Source: Pauljensenia sp. (GTDB taxonomy: Bacteria > Actinomycetota > Actinomycetes > Actinomycetales > Actinomycetaceae). From it: 6,257 nucleotides of DNA. The notes below the pieces were generated by a model, which was not told the origin of the DNA, did not search any database, and was given only the letters and a program-made list of their open reading frames with translations. Below, in pieces: positions 1 through 6,166 of the stretch. Each line of letters starts with the position of its first letter. The first letter of the stretch is position 1. The position numbers and the translations under genes are program-made. The DNA lies in contig JASBZF010000088.1 of assembly GCA_029983625.1 (NCBI GenBank), forward strand, positions 1 through 6,257, written 5' to 3'.

Positions 1-87
1 GGGGGCCCCGTTCTCGTGTTTCGGACGAGTCGCCCACTGTACGGACGCGCCCTCGGCACTGACGTGTTCGGGGCACACAATGGCTTT
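1..87. other. Region upstream of leuB, no gene recognised
   Basis: The window opens on a GC-rich stretch with a GGGGCCCC palindrome (2-9) and a small 5-bp hairpin, CTCGT (13-17) with ACGAG (25-29). The leuB frame is open back to a GTG at 16, but those 24 extra residues do not look like the LeuB N terminus. I see no convincing -35/-10 promoter and no strong ribosome binding site. The GGGG at 70-73 lies 14 bases before the leuB ATG, too far for a good SD. A transcript entering from upstream is possible but cannot be judged here. Confidence 0.4.
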
Positions 88-1146
88 ATGGCGACACTTG
101 ATTTGGCAGTGATTCCCGGTGACGGTATCGGTAAAGAGGTCGTACCCGAAGGCATTAAAGTCCTCGAAGCTGTGCTTGAAGGAAGCGGCCTGAGTTTAAA
201 GACCACCCACTATGACTTGGGCGCGCAACGCTGGCATCGGACGGGGGAAACTTTAACCGATGAGGAACTCGAAGCGATTAAGACACATGACGCGATCCTC
301 CTGGGAGCGGTGGGTGATCCTTCTGTTCCTTCCGGTGTCCTTGAGCGTGGTCTTCTTTTGAAGCTCCGCTTCGCTTTGGATCACTACGTGAATCTGCGTC
401 CTTCCAAGTATTTTGAAGGTGTTCCGAGTCCTTTGGCTTGTCCTGGTGACATTGATTTCGTGGTGGTACGTGAAGGAACTGAGGGACTGTATGCGGGAAA
501 TGGCGGCGCGCTTCGTGTCGGCACCCCTGAGGAGATCGCAACCGAGGTGTCGGTGAATACGGCTTTCGGTGTGGAGCGTGTGGTCCGCTATGCATTCGAG
601 AAAGCGGCTTCGCGTCCAGCTCAGCATCTCACCCTTGTCCATAAGCACAATGTTCTTGTTAACGCCGGTCACTTGTGGCGCAGAACTGTTGAAGCTGTGG
701 GAGCGCAATATCCTGAAGTCCGCGTTGACTACTGTCACGTTGACGCGGCAACGATTTACCTTGTTACCGATCCGCAGCGTTTCGATGTGATTGTGACGGA
801 TAATCTCTTCGGCGATATTCTCACCGACGAAGCTGGGGCCATCACCGGCGGTATCGGTTTGGCAGCGTCGGGCAATATCAATCCTGACGGGGTTTTCCCT
901 TCTATGTTTGAGCCCGTTCACGGTTCGGCTCCAGATATCGCAGGGCAAGGCAAAGCAGACCCGACGGCAACGATCGCTTCGGTTGCTTTGCTCCTTGACC
1001 ACATCGGACGAGCTGATCTTGCCGCAAGGGTGGATGCTGCGATTGAAAAGGATATGGCGGCTCGTGCTCGGGCTGTGGCCGCAGGTCAGCCTCTGCTGCG
1101 TTCAACTACGCAGATCGGTGATGCTCTGGTCGCGGCACTGGCTTAA
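88..1146 (+). CDS. leuB: 3-isopropylmalate dehydrogenase
   Basis: This is the NAD-dependent cytoplasmic oxidative decarboxylase that converts 3-isopropylmalate to 2-oxoisocaproate in leucine synthesis. In the citramalate route it also converts erythro-beta-methyl-D-malate to 2-oxobutyrate. The 352-residue product has the usual length. Visible motifs are the N-terminal GDGIG (11-15), substrate arginines R94, R104 and R128 with Y135 (REGTEGLY), K186, and metal aspartates D219, D243 and D247 with the spacing known for Thermus LeuB. The NAD-binding segment HGSAPDIAGQG is at 278-288. The stretch GVLERGLLLKLRF and the overall length match actinobacterial LeuB rather than longer proteobacterial forms. 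ATG 88 is chosen because MATLDLAVIPGDG starts where the family starts; the upstream GTG 16 would add an unrelated 24 residues. The SD is weak. The next gene, ilvE, follows after 143 bases. Tartrate dehydrogenase relatives are unlikely given the pathway context. Confidence 0.96.
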   Translation: MATLDLAVIPGDGIGKEVVPEGIKVLEAVLEGSGLSLKTTHYDLGAQRWHRTGETLTDEELEAIKTHDAILLGAVGDPSVPSGVLERGLLLKLRFALDHYVNLRPSKYFEGVPSPLACPGDIDFVVVREGTEGLYAGNGGALRVGTPEEIATEVSVNTAFGVERVVRYAFEKAASRPAQHLTLVHKHNVLVNAGHLWRRTVEAVGAQYPEVRVDYCHVDAATIYLVTDPQRFDVIVTDNLFGDILTDEAGAITGGIGLAASGNINPDGVFPSMFEPVHGSAPDIAGQGKADPTATIASVALLLDHIGRADLAARVDAAIEKDMAARARAVAAGQPLLRSTTQIGDALVAALA

Positions 1147-1178
1147 ATACACTCGCTTCATTCAATCCCTGTACCGTT

Positions 1179-1208
1179 TTCACGTGGATCGCCCTCGTCC
1201 CACGTGGA
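1179..1208 (+). repeat. CACGTGG stem-loop / paired CACGTGGA sites between leuB and ilvE
   Basis: CACGTGGA occurs at 1181-1188 and again at 1201-1208, exactly 20 bp apart, about two helical turns. Because the core is palindromic, the two copies also form a hairpin: CACGTGG (1181-1187) pairs with CCACGTG (1200-1206), extended by T1180-G1207 and T1179-A1208, around a 12-base loop. It starts 32 bases after the leuB stop. There is no T-run after it, so it is not a standard intrinsic terminator. A repressor or activator double site, or an RNA processing or stabilising hairpin, would both fit. I do not recognise the binding protein. Confidence 0.4.
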
Positions 1209-1278
1209 CGGTCACATAACGGAATCTGTGCGGGCAAGCGTACTGTAGGCCATATCCTGTTGAGGAGAGTAAAGGACC

Positions 1279-1284
1279 AGGAGG
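1279..1284 (+). promoter_or_regulatory. Ribosome binding site of ilvE
   Basis: A full AGGAGG lies five bases before ATG 1290 (or eight before GTG 1293). It decides the ilvE start over the in-frame TTG at 1260, which would put this SD inside the coding sequence. Confidence 0.9.
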
Positions 1285-1289
1285 AGAAC

Positions 1290-2435
1290 ATGGTGACTGC
1301 ACACGTCCCAACGGAACTTGAAGCGCTTTCAGAAAAGCCAGTTGCTTCCGCCTCCGAACTGGCGGGTCGTTTCCCACTGACTCGCAGTGAGCATCCTGCA
1401 TCACAGGCGCACTATGACACAGTGATGAAGGAACTGGCGTTTGGGCGTGAGTTCACCGATCACATGGCGCATATGCGCTGGACTCAAGAGTCTGGGTGGC
1501 ATGATCGGGGCGTTATCCCTTACGGTCCTCTCAGTCTTGCTCCCGCAGCTTCTGTCCTCCACTACGCGCAGTCGGTTTTTGAGGGCTTAAAAGCGTATCG
1601 TCATGATGATGCTTCGATCTGGATTTTCCGCCCCAGCTATAACGCTGCGCGTTTGAACCACTCGGCGAAGCGTCTGGCCCTGCCTGAGGTAGAGACTGAG
1701 GATTTCCTTGCCTCTTTGGTGGATTACGTGCGCGCGGACGCGAAATGGGTTCCCGAGGGCGAGGGCGCGAGCTTGTATCTGCGTCCTTTCATGTTCGCTT
1801 CGGAAGAATTCGTGGGCGTTCATCCGGCTGGGGTCGTGGATTATTACGTGATTGGTTCACCTTCTGGTCCCTATTTTACCGCCGGTTTTACCGGCGTGCC
1901 GATCTGGGTGGTGAGGGGCTATCACCGCGCAGGTCCGGGCGGAACCGGTTCAGCGAAATGCGGCGGCAACTATGCTGCGTCACTGATGCCGCAACAGCAG
2001 GCCGCCGAGAAGGGTTTTTCTCAGGTCTGTTTCCTGGATTCTTACGAGGAAAAATACATCGAAGAACTCGGCGGCATGAATATGTTTGTCGTCATGGCTG
2101 ATGGTTCGGTGCGCACGCCTGAGCTGAGCGGAGTGATCCTTGAAGGTGGGACTCGTTCAGCGATTTGCCGCCTCCTCAGGGATGAGGGTGTCGATGTGCG
2201 CGAAGAGCGGATCGGTATCGATGACCTGGTTGCTGATATACGTTCTGGGAAAGTGACGGAAGTCTTTGCCTGTGGTACTGCTGCAGTGGTGACTCCGATT
2301 GCGCGTTTAGCCAGCGATGATTTTGATGTCGAGGTGCCGATCGGGGAGAGGACGCGGCATATTCATCAGCGTCTCACTGATATTCAGTGGGGTCGTGCGT
2401 CAGATCCTTACGGGTGGATGTATCGGATCGACTGA
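1290..2435 (+). CDS. ilvE: Branched-chain amino acid aminotransferase
   Basis: This PLP-dependent fold-type IV transaminase catalyses the last step of Ile, Leu and Val synthesis (and the first of their breakdown) with glutamate/2-oxoglutarate as partner, in the cytoplasm. The 381-residue product belongs to the longer BCAT group (actinobacterial/eukaryotic type), not the roughly 310-residue E. coli type. Signatures are FTDHM (55-59), PYGP (77-80), FEGLKAYR (97-104), LYLRPFMFA (162-170), the PLP lysine K223 in GTGSAKCGGNYAAS, E259 in EELGGMN (259 equals the E of the EVGTMN motif of human BCAT), and ACGTAAVVTP (327-336). About 55 residues precede FTDHM, some 20 more than I recall as typical; the extra part (Ala/Glu-rich) is probably disordered. 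ATG 1290 has an ideal AGGAGG; GTG 1293 is an equal-frame alternative. The gene lies 143 bases after leuB and 155 before ilvD, so internal regulation on both sides is possible. Confidence 0.96.
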   Translation: MVTAHVPTELEALSEKPVASASELAGRFPLTRSEHPASQAHYDTVMKELAFGREFTDHMAHMRWTQESGWHDRGVIPYGPLSLAPAASVLHYAQSVFEGLKAYRHDDASIWIFRPSYNAARLNHSAKRLALPEVETEDFLASLVDYVRADAKWVPEGEGASLYLRPFMFASEEFVGVHPAGVVDYYVIGSPSGPYFTAGFTGVPIWVVRGYHRAGPGGTGSAKCGGNYAASLMPQQQAAEKGFSQVCFLDSYEEKYIEELGGMNMFVVMADGSVRTPELSGVILEGGTRSAICRLLRDEGVDVREERIGIDDLVADIRSGKVTEVFACGTAAVVTPIARLASDDFDVEVPIGERTRHIHQRLTDIQWGRASDPYGWMYRID

Positions 2436-2457
2436 ACCTTTTGCTGCTGCGATCGTA

Positions 2458-2478
2458 ATGGTCGTTGCTGTGGGATGA
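2458..2478 (+). promoter_or_regulatory. Candidate Val-rich leader peptide MVVAVG upstream of ilvD
   Basis: A six-codon frame, ATG GTC GTT GCT GTG GGA TGA, starts 22 bases after the ilvE stop and encodes MVVAVG, with three valines in six residues. Val is an end product of the downstream ilvD reaction. There is no clear SD; a ribosome ending ilvE could re-initiate here. The frame is open further upstream (…AAAIV before the ATG) back to a GTG at 2395 inside ilvE, so a longer leader cannot be excluded. Its stop overlaps the start of a second mini-frame. This is a compositional and positional argument only. Confidence 0.35.
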
Positions 2479-2507
2479 GCGTTGAAGAGCGAGGGCTGCT
2501 TTTGTAG
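2475..2507 (+). promoter_or_regulatory. Candidate Leu-ending leader peptide MSVEERGLLL upstream of ilvD
   Basis: A ten-codon frame begins at ATG 2475, sharing ATGA with the stop of the MVVAVG frame (the classic overlap for translational coupling). It encodes MSVEERGLLL, with three consecutive leucine codons (CTG CTT TTG) directly before TAG. A run of Leu codons just before the stop is the layout expected of an attenuation leader sensing leucyl-tRNA. It ends 83 bases before the ilvD start. No strong SD precedes it, so translation would depend on coupling. No canonical terminator follows, so any control would have to act on translation or by an unrecognised structure. Confidence 0.35.
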
Positions 2508-2509
2508 CG

Positions 2510-2565
2510 TCCATCTTGCGGCACCTTCGACGAAGTTCCTTCCTGAACTTTTAGGCTGGGATGGA
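2510..2565 (+). repeat. Long-range pairing enclosing the ilvD leader hairpin
   Basis: TCCATC (2510-2515) is the exact reverse complement of GATGGA (2560-2565), and TT 2516-2517 could add two wobble pairs with GG 2558-2559. This would bracket the CTTCGACGAAG palindrome (2525-2535) and the inverted repeat at 2533-2550 into a single branched structure beginning three bases after the Leu-rich mini-frame. A stalled or terminating ribosome there would disturb it. Six base pairs over this distance could be chance. Confidence 0.25.
2533..2550 (+). repeat. Inverted repeat with an anti-SD loop before ilvD
   Basis: AAGTTC (2533-2538) and GAACTT (2545-2550) are perfect inverted 6-mers around a six-base loop CTTCCT (2539-2544). 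The loop is complementary to the ilvD SD: CTTCCTG (2539-2545) pairs with CAGGAGG (2577-2583) with one G-U pair. The hairpin loop could therefore form a pseudoknot with the SD, or an alternative duplex could mask it. It could instead be a DNA operator; an 18-bp dyad is operator-sized. The stem is AT-rich and followed only by TT, so I do not call a terminator. Confidence 0.35.
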
Positions 2566-2577
2566 GTGTTAAAACGC

Positions 2578-2583
2578 AGGAGG
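2578..2583 (+). promoter_or_regulatory. Ribosome binding site of ilvD
   Basis: AGGAGG seven bases before ATG 2591, essentially ideal, which fixes the ilvD start. It may be masked by the complementary CTTCCT at 2539-2544. Confidence 0.92.
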
Positions 2584-2590
2584 CTTTTCA

Positions 2591-4462
2591 ATGGCTAGGC
2601 AGCTTCGCTCGGCGACCTCGACGCAGGGACGCAACATGGCGGGTGCGCGCTCATTATGGCGGGCAACGGGGATGACCGATGAGGATTTTGGGAAACCCAT
2701 TATCGCTGTCGTCAATTCATTTACTGAGTTTGTTCCCGGTCATGTCCATTTGCGTGATGTCGGCTCGCTTGTCTGTGAGGCGATCCGCAGCGCAGGTGGT
2801 GTCGCGAAAGAGATGAACACCATCGCCATTGATGACGGTATTGCGATGGGGCACACGGGAATGCTGTATTCGCTTCCTTCTCGTGAGTTGATTGCCGATT
2901 CGGTTGAATACATGGTGAATGCTCACTGTGCGGACGCGATGGTGTGTATTTCCAATTGCGACAAGATTACGCCCGGTATGCTCATCGCTGCGATGCGCTT
3001 AAATATCCCGGTTGTCTTCGTCTCTGGTGGTCCGATGGAGGCCGGGAAGAATATTGATCCTGCGGCGATTATCGGAGCGGCAACCACCGGGCACGGCAAC
3101 CTCGTCACGGTGATGAACGCGACGGCGAATGATGAGATCGGTGACGAGGAGCTTTTAGCGATTGAAAAAGCGGCCTGTCCGACCTGTGGCTCCTGTTCGG
3201 GAATGTTCACCGCAAACTCTATGAACTGTCTTACTGAAGCGCTGGGGCTTTCTTTGCCGGGTAACGGTTCGACTCTCGCCACTCATGTGGCACGTCGTGA
3301 TCTTTTTACTCGCGCAGGTTCCCTCATCGTCGATTTGTGTCAGCGGTACTACAAAGAGGATGACGATTCGGTTCTTCCGCGTGCGATTGCCACTCGTGAT
3401 GCTTTCCGTAATGCGATGACTCTTGATATGGCGATGGGTGGGTCGTCCAATACGGTTCTTCATCTTCTCGCTGTTGCGCACGAGGGCGGAGTCGATTTTG
3501 ATTTAAACGATATTGCTGAGCTGGGGCAAAACGTCCCCTGCTTGTCAAAGGTCGCGCCAAATCACAACGACTACCACATGGAGGATGTGCATCGGGCTGG
3601 CGGTATTCCCCGTATCCTCGGTGAGTTGGATCGGGCTGGTTTGCTTGCGCATTCGGTCCATTCGGTCCATTCTTCTTCCTTGAAAGAATGGCTTGCCCAC
3701 TGGGATCTGAAGTCTGTGAGCGTGACTGCAGAAGCGCTTGACCTGTGGAGGGCGGCGCCCGGTAATGTTCGTACCTCGAAAGCATTTTCGACTGCGAATA
3801 CCTGGGCGGAACTTGATTGTGATGCAGCACAGGGCTGCATCCGCGATGTTGAGCACGCGTACACGGCCAATGGTGGCCTTACGGTCCTTTTTGGAAATCT
3901 TGCTCCCGAGGGGGCGATTATCAAAGCTGCGGGGATTGACCCAGAGCTTTTCCATTTTGAAGGTCGTGCGCGCGTGATGGAATCCCAAGAGGAGGCTATT
4001 GACAGGATCCTCGATCACAGCGTCAAAGCTGGTGATGTTGTGGTGATCCGCTATGAGGGTCCTGCGGGGGGGCCTGGAATGCAAGAGATGCTGTATCCCA
4101 CGTCTTTCTTAAAAGGTCGCGGCTTAGGGAAAGCATGTGCGCTCATCACCGATGGGCGTTTCTCGGGCGGAACTTCAGGTATTTCCGTGGGACATATTTC
4201 CCCAGAAGCGGCAGATGGTGGATTAATTGGTCTGATCGAAGACGGTGATCGCATCATTATTGACGTGAACGAAGGGCGTCTTGAACTCGATGTTCCCGCA
4301 GATGAAATTGAAGCGCGTCGCCTCGCTCAGACCAGGCGTGAGCATCCGTGGACACCGAAGAATCGTGACCGTGCTGTCTCTCCTGCTCTTCAGCTTTACG
4401 CGGCTACCGCGATGTCAGCGTCTCAGGGCGCGGCGCGCGACGTGTCGCGTGTGCTGCGCTGA
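2591..4462 (+). CDS. ilvD: Dihydroxy-acid dehydratase
   Basis: This cytoplasmic iron-sulfur dehydratase converts 2,3-dihydroxyisovalerate and 2,3-dihydroxy-3-methylvalerate to the 2-oxoacid precursors of Val/Leu and Ile. The 623 residues match the long E. coli/Corynebacterium-type enzyme (about 615). Landmarks are GRNMAGARSLWRATG (13-27), VVNSFTEFVPGHVHL (40-54), the Mg-binding DDGIAMGH (81-88), C123 and K125 in ISNCDK (K125 being the usually carbamylated lysine), C196/C199/C202 in CPTCGSCSGMFTANSMNC, and GRFSGGTSG with S525. G50 stands where the [2Fe-2S] plant/mycobacterial class has its third cysteine (TPCN), which places this enzyme in the E. coli-like class expected to carry an oxygen-sensitive [4Fe-4S] cluster; that is inferred from family knowledge. 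No break or frameshift was seen. The strong SD fixes the start. cimA follows after 14 bases, so the two form one transcription unit. The 155-base leader may carry end-product control. Confidence 0.97.
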   Translation: MARQLRSATSTQGRNMAGARSLWRATGMTDEDFGKPIIAVVNSFTEFVPGHVHLRDVGSLVCEAIRSAGGVAKEMNTIAIDDGIAMGHTGMLYSLPSRELIADSVEYMVNAHCADAMVCISNCDKITPGMLIAAMRLNIPVVFVSGGPMEAGKNIDPAAIIGAATTGHGNLVTVMNATANDEIGDEELLAIEKAACPTCGSCSGMFTANSMNCLTEALGLSLPGNGSTLATHVARRDLFTRAGSLIVDLCQRYYKEDDDSVLPRAIATRDAFRNAMTLDMAMGGSSNTVLHLLAVAHEGGVDFDLNDIAELGQNVPCLSKVAPNHNDYHMEDVHRAGGIPRILGELDRAGLLAHSVHSVHSSSLKEWLAHWDLKSVSVTAEALDLWRAAPGNVRTSKAFSTANTWAELDCDAAQGCIRDVEHAYTANGGLTVLFGNLAPEGAIIKAAGIDPELFHFEGRARVMESQEEAIDRILDHSVKAGDVVVIRYEGPAGGPGMQEMLYPTSFLKGRGLGKACALITDGRFSGGTSGISVGHISPEAADGGLIGLIEDGDRIIIDVNEGRLELDVPADEIEARRLAQTRREHPWTPKNRDRAVSPALQLYAATAMSASQGAARDVSRVLR

Positions 4463-4463
4463 A

Positions 4464-4467
4464 AGGA
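4464..4467 (+). promoter_or_regulatory. Ribosome binding site of cimA
   Basis: GAAAGGA (4461-4467) overlaps the end of the ilvD stop codon. Its AGGA core touches an in-frame ATG at 4468 (no spacing, unusable) but lies nine bases before GTG 4477. It therefore favours GTG 4477 as the cimA start. Confidence 0.75.
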
Positions 4468-4476
4468 ATGGCTCTC

Positions 4477-6093
4477 GTGAATGACCATGTTGCTATCTAC
4501 GACACGACCTTGCGTGACGGTGCCCAACAGGAGGGTATTGCGTTAACGGTTGCGGACAAGATCGCAGCCCTTGCGATCCTCGATGATCTTGGGGTTGATT
4601 ACATCGAGGGCGGCTGGCCGGGCGCGATCCCAAAAGACACGGCCTTTTTTGAGCGTGCTCGTCACGTCAAACTTCACCATGCGAGACTTGCGGCTTTCGG
4701 TGCGACAACGAAAGCTGGTGTTCGGGCAGCTGAGGATCCTCAGGTTGCGGCACTGCTGCGCTCGGGTGCAAGCGTGGTGACTCTTGTCGCGAAGTCAGAC
4801 CCAAGGCATGTGACGAGGGCGCTGCGTACCACTCTTGAGGAGAATCTTCGGATGGTGCGCGACACGGTCGAGTATTTCACCGCCGAGGGCGTGGATGTCA
4901 TGGTGGACTTGGAGCATTTCTTCGACGGCCTGACTTTCGATGCGCACTACGGTATGACGGTTATGCGTGAAGCGGCTCAGGCCGGTGCTGTTGCTGTTAT
5001 TCCCTGCGATACAAACGGTGGGAATCTTCCTTCCGAGGTGGGGGCGGTGACGCGACGTGCGCGCGCTCTTCTTGATGAGGCTGGTTTTTCTTCGTGTGTT
5101 CTTGGGATCCATACGCACAATGACACCGGTTGTGCGGTTGCGAATGCGATTGCGGCGGTGGAAGCGGGGGCGCGTCATGTCCAGGGAACGGTGAATGGTT
5201 ACGGTGAGCGCACGGGGAATGCAAATATTTTGACCTGCATAGCGAATCTGCAGCTCAAACTTGGTTACGATGTGATCCCACCCGCTTTAATGGCCTCTTT
5301 GGATTCTGTATCGCATCGTATGGCTGAGCTTGTCAACATTCCGCCTTTTGCGCGTGACCCTTATGTGGGACAGTCAGCTTTTGCTCATAAAGCGGGACTT
5401 CACGCTTCAGCGATCCGCGTTGACCCTGATCTTTATCAGCATATTGATCCGGCGCTTGTCGGGAACGGGATGCGGATGCTCGTCTCAGAGATGGCGGGTA
5501 AGTCTTCGATTGAACTCAAGGCTGAGGAATTAGGGATTGATCTTACTTCGCTTCCGAATGCTGCGGCGCTTCTGGCGCAGAGGGTGAAGGAACGTGAAGC
5601 GGAAGGCTACACCTATGATGCTGCGGATGCGTCCTTCGAACTTCTTGCGTTAGCGCAATTGGGGTGTTTGCCGAAGTTCTTGCGCGTGGAATCCTGGAAG
5701 GTGACGACGCAAGAGATCGCAGAGGTTCAGGGTGAGCCTTATGCGGCGACTGAAGCGACGGTGAAGATTCACACGGATCGGCGGCATATCCGCACTGCGG
5801 AAGGTAACGGACCGGTGAACGCCCTCGATCGTGCTTTGCGTCATGTCATGACTCGCGATTATCCGGTGTGCGCGAGTTTTGAACTGAGTGATTTCAAGGT
5901 CCGTATCTTGGACGAGGATCGGGCGGGTACGGACGCGACGATCCGTGTTCTTATTGAAATGACCGATGGGCGGCGTTCATGGTCAACGGTCGGTATCGGT
6001 ACCGACGTCATTGAAGCTTCCTGGGAGGCACTTTTCGAGGCGTACCACTGGGGTTTGCTTCATTCGGGCACGCTTTCGCTTCTCCAAGAGTGA
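4477..6093 (+). CDS. cimA: (R)-citramalate synthase
   Basis: This DRE-TIM metallolyase condenses pyruvate with acetyl-CoA to (R)-citramalate, opening the threonine-independent route to 2-oxobutyrate and isoleucine. Numbering from GTG 4477 (538 residues), the TIM barrel shows YDTTLRDGAQQEG (R13, D14), YIEGGWPG, LEHFFDG with E146, CDTNGG, the metal-binding HTHND (H212, H214), GYGERTGNAN (241-250) and the lid motif HKAGLHASA (304-312). A linker and a C-terminal LeuA-type regulatory domain (from about 405) follow, with GNGPVNA (443-449) and a WSTVGIG/EASWEAL segment. The YIEGGWPG, FAHKAGLHASA and DASFELL stretches mark the 520-540-residue CimA subfamily rather than 2-isopropylmalate synthase (LeuA) or homocitrate synthase. 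Known relatives are feedback-inhibited by isoleucine through the C-terminal domain; that is inferred here. ATG 4468 would add three residues but has its SD directly abutting. Coupling with leuB and ilvD supports the citramalate assignment; LeuCD must be supplied from elsewhere. Confidence 0.92.
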   Translation: MNDHVAIYDTTLRDGAQQEGIALTVADKIAALAILDDLGVDYIEGGWPGAIPKDTAFFERARHVKLHHARLAAFGATTKAGVRAAEDPQVAALLRSGASVVTLVAKSDPRHVTRALRTTLEENLRMVRDTVEYFTAEGVDVMVDLEHFFDGLTFDAHYGMTVMREAAQAGAVAVIPCDTNGGNLPSEVGAVTRRARALLDEAGFSSCVLGIHTHNDTGCAVANAIAAVEAGARHVQGTVNGYGERTGNANILTCIANLQLKLGYDVIPPALMASLDSVSHRMAELVNIPPFARDPYVGQSAFAHKAGLHASAIRVDPDLYQHIDPALVGNGMRMLVSEMAGKSSIELKAEELGIDLTSLPNAAALLAQRVKEREAEGYTYDAADASFELLALAQLGCLPKFLRVESWKVTTQEIAEVQGEPYAATEATVKIHTDRRHIRTAEGNGPVNALDRALRHVMTRDYPVCASFELSDFKVRILDEDRAGTDATIRVLIEMTDGRRSWSTVGIGTDVIEASWEALFEAYHWGLLHSGTLSLLQE

Positions 6094-6166
6094 CCTTTCT
6101 GTTTCTTTGCGCTTGCCCTGTCGGCTTCTTTGTCTTCGCGCGTGCGCTTCTGCTTTTTCGCCCTCG
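6094..6166 (+). other. Adenine-free, pyrimidine-rich tract after cimA
   Basis: The 73 bases directly after the cimA stop contain no A (by my count 32 T, 25 C, 16 G). They consist largely of CTT/TTC/TTTG-type runs. Such an unstructured, C- and U-rich, purine-poor transcript is the kind of sequence the Rho factor loads on, so a Rho-dependent terminator for the operon is a fair guess. No promoter -10 element can exist inside it on this strand. Reading frames on the opposite strand here are artefacts of the biased composition. Confidence 0.45.

Noticed and set aside
16..87. GTG 16 as the leuB start
   Set aside because: It adds 24 residues unlike any LeuB N terminus, while ATG 88 begins exactly at the conserved beta-strand before GDGIG.
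253..1002. 249-residue open frame on the minus strand opposite leuB
   Set aside because: It lies wholly inside the well-matched leuB gene, and its translation (basic, His/Arg/Ser-rich) shows no family motifs; it is a shadow of leuB codon bias.
1260..1289. TTG 1260 as the ilvE start
   Set aside because: The strong AGGAGG at 1279-1284 lies inside this extension and properly serves ATG 1290.
2516..2575. A promoter directly upstream of ilvD (TGTTAA at 2567-2572 as a -10)
   Set aside because: No -35-like hexamer sits at 16-19 bases; TTCGAC and TTGCGG are too far away.
3650..3672. Tandem CATTCGGTC repeat (2.6 copies) in ilvD encoding HSVHSVHS
   Set aside because: Corynebacterial-type IlvD proteins have VHSVHS at the same place with no length difference as I recall them, so it is a native motif rather than a fresh expansion.
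3324..4084. Several overlapping minus-strand frames opposite ilvD (117-179 residues)
   Set aside because: All are inside ilvD, mutually overlapping, low-complexity and without ribosome binding sites or recognisable domains.
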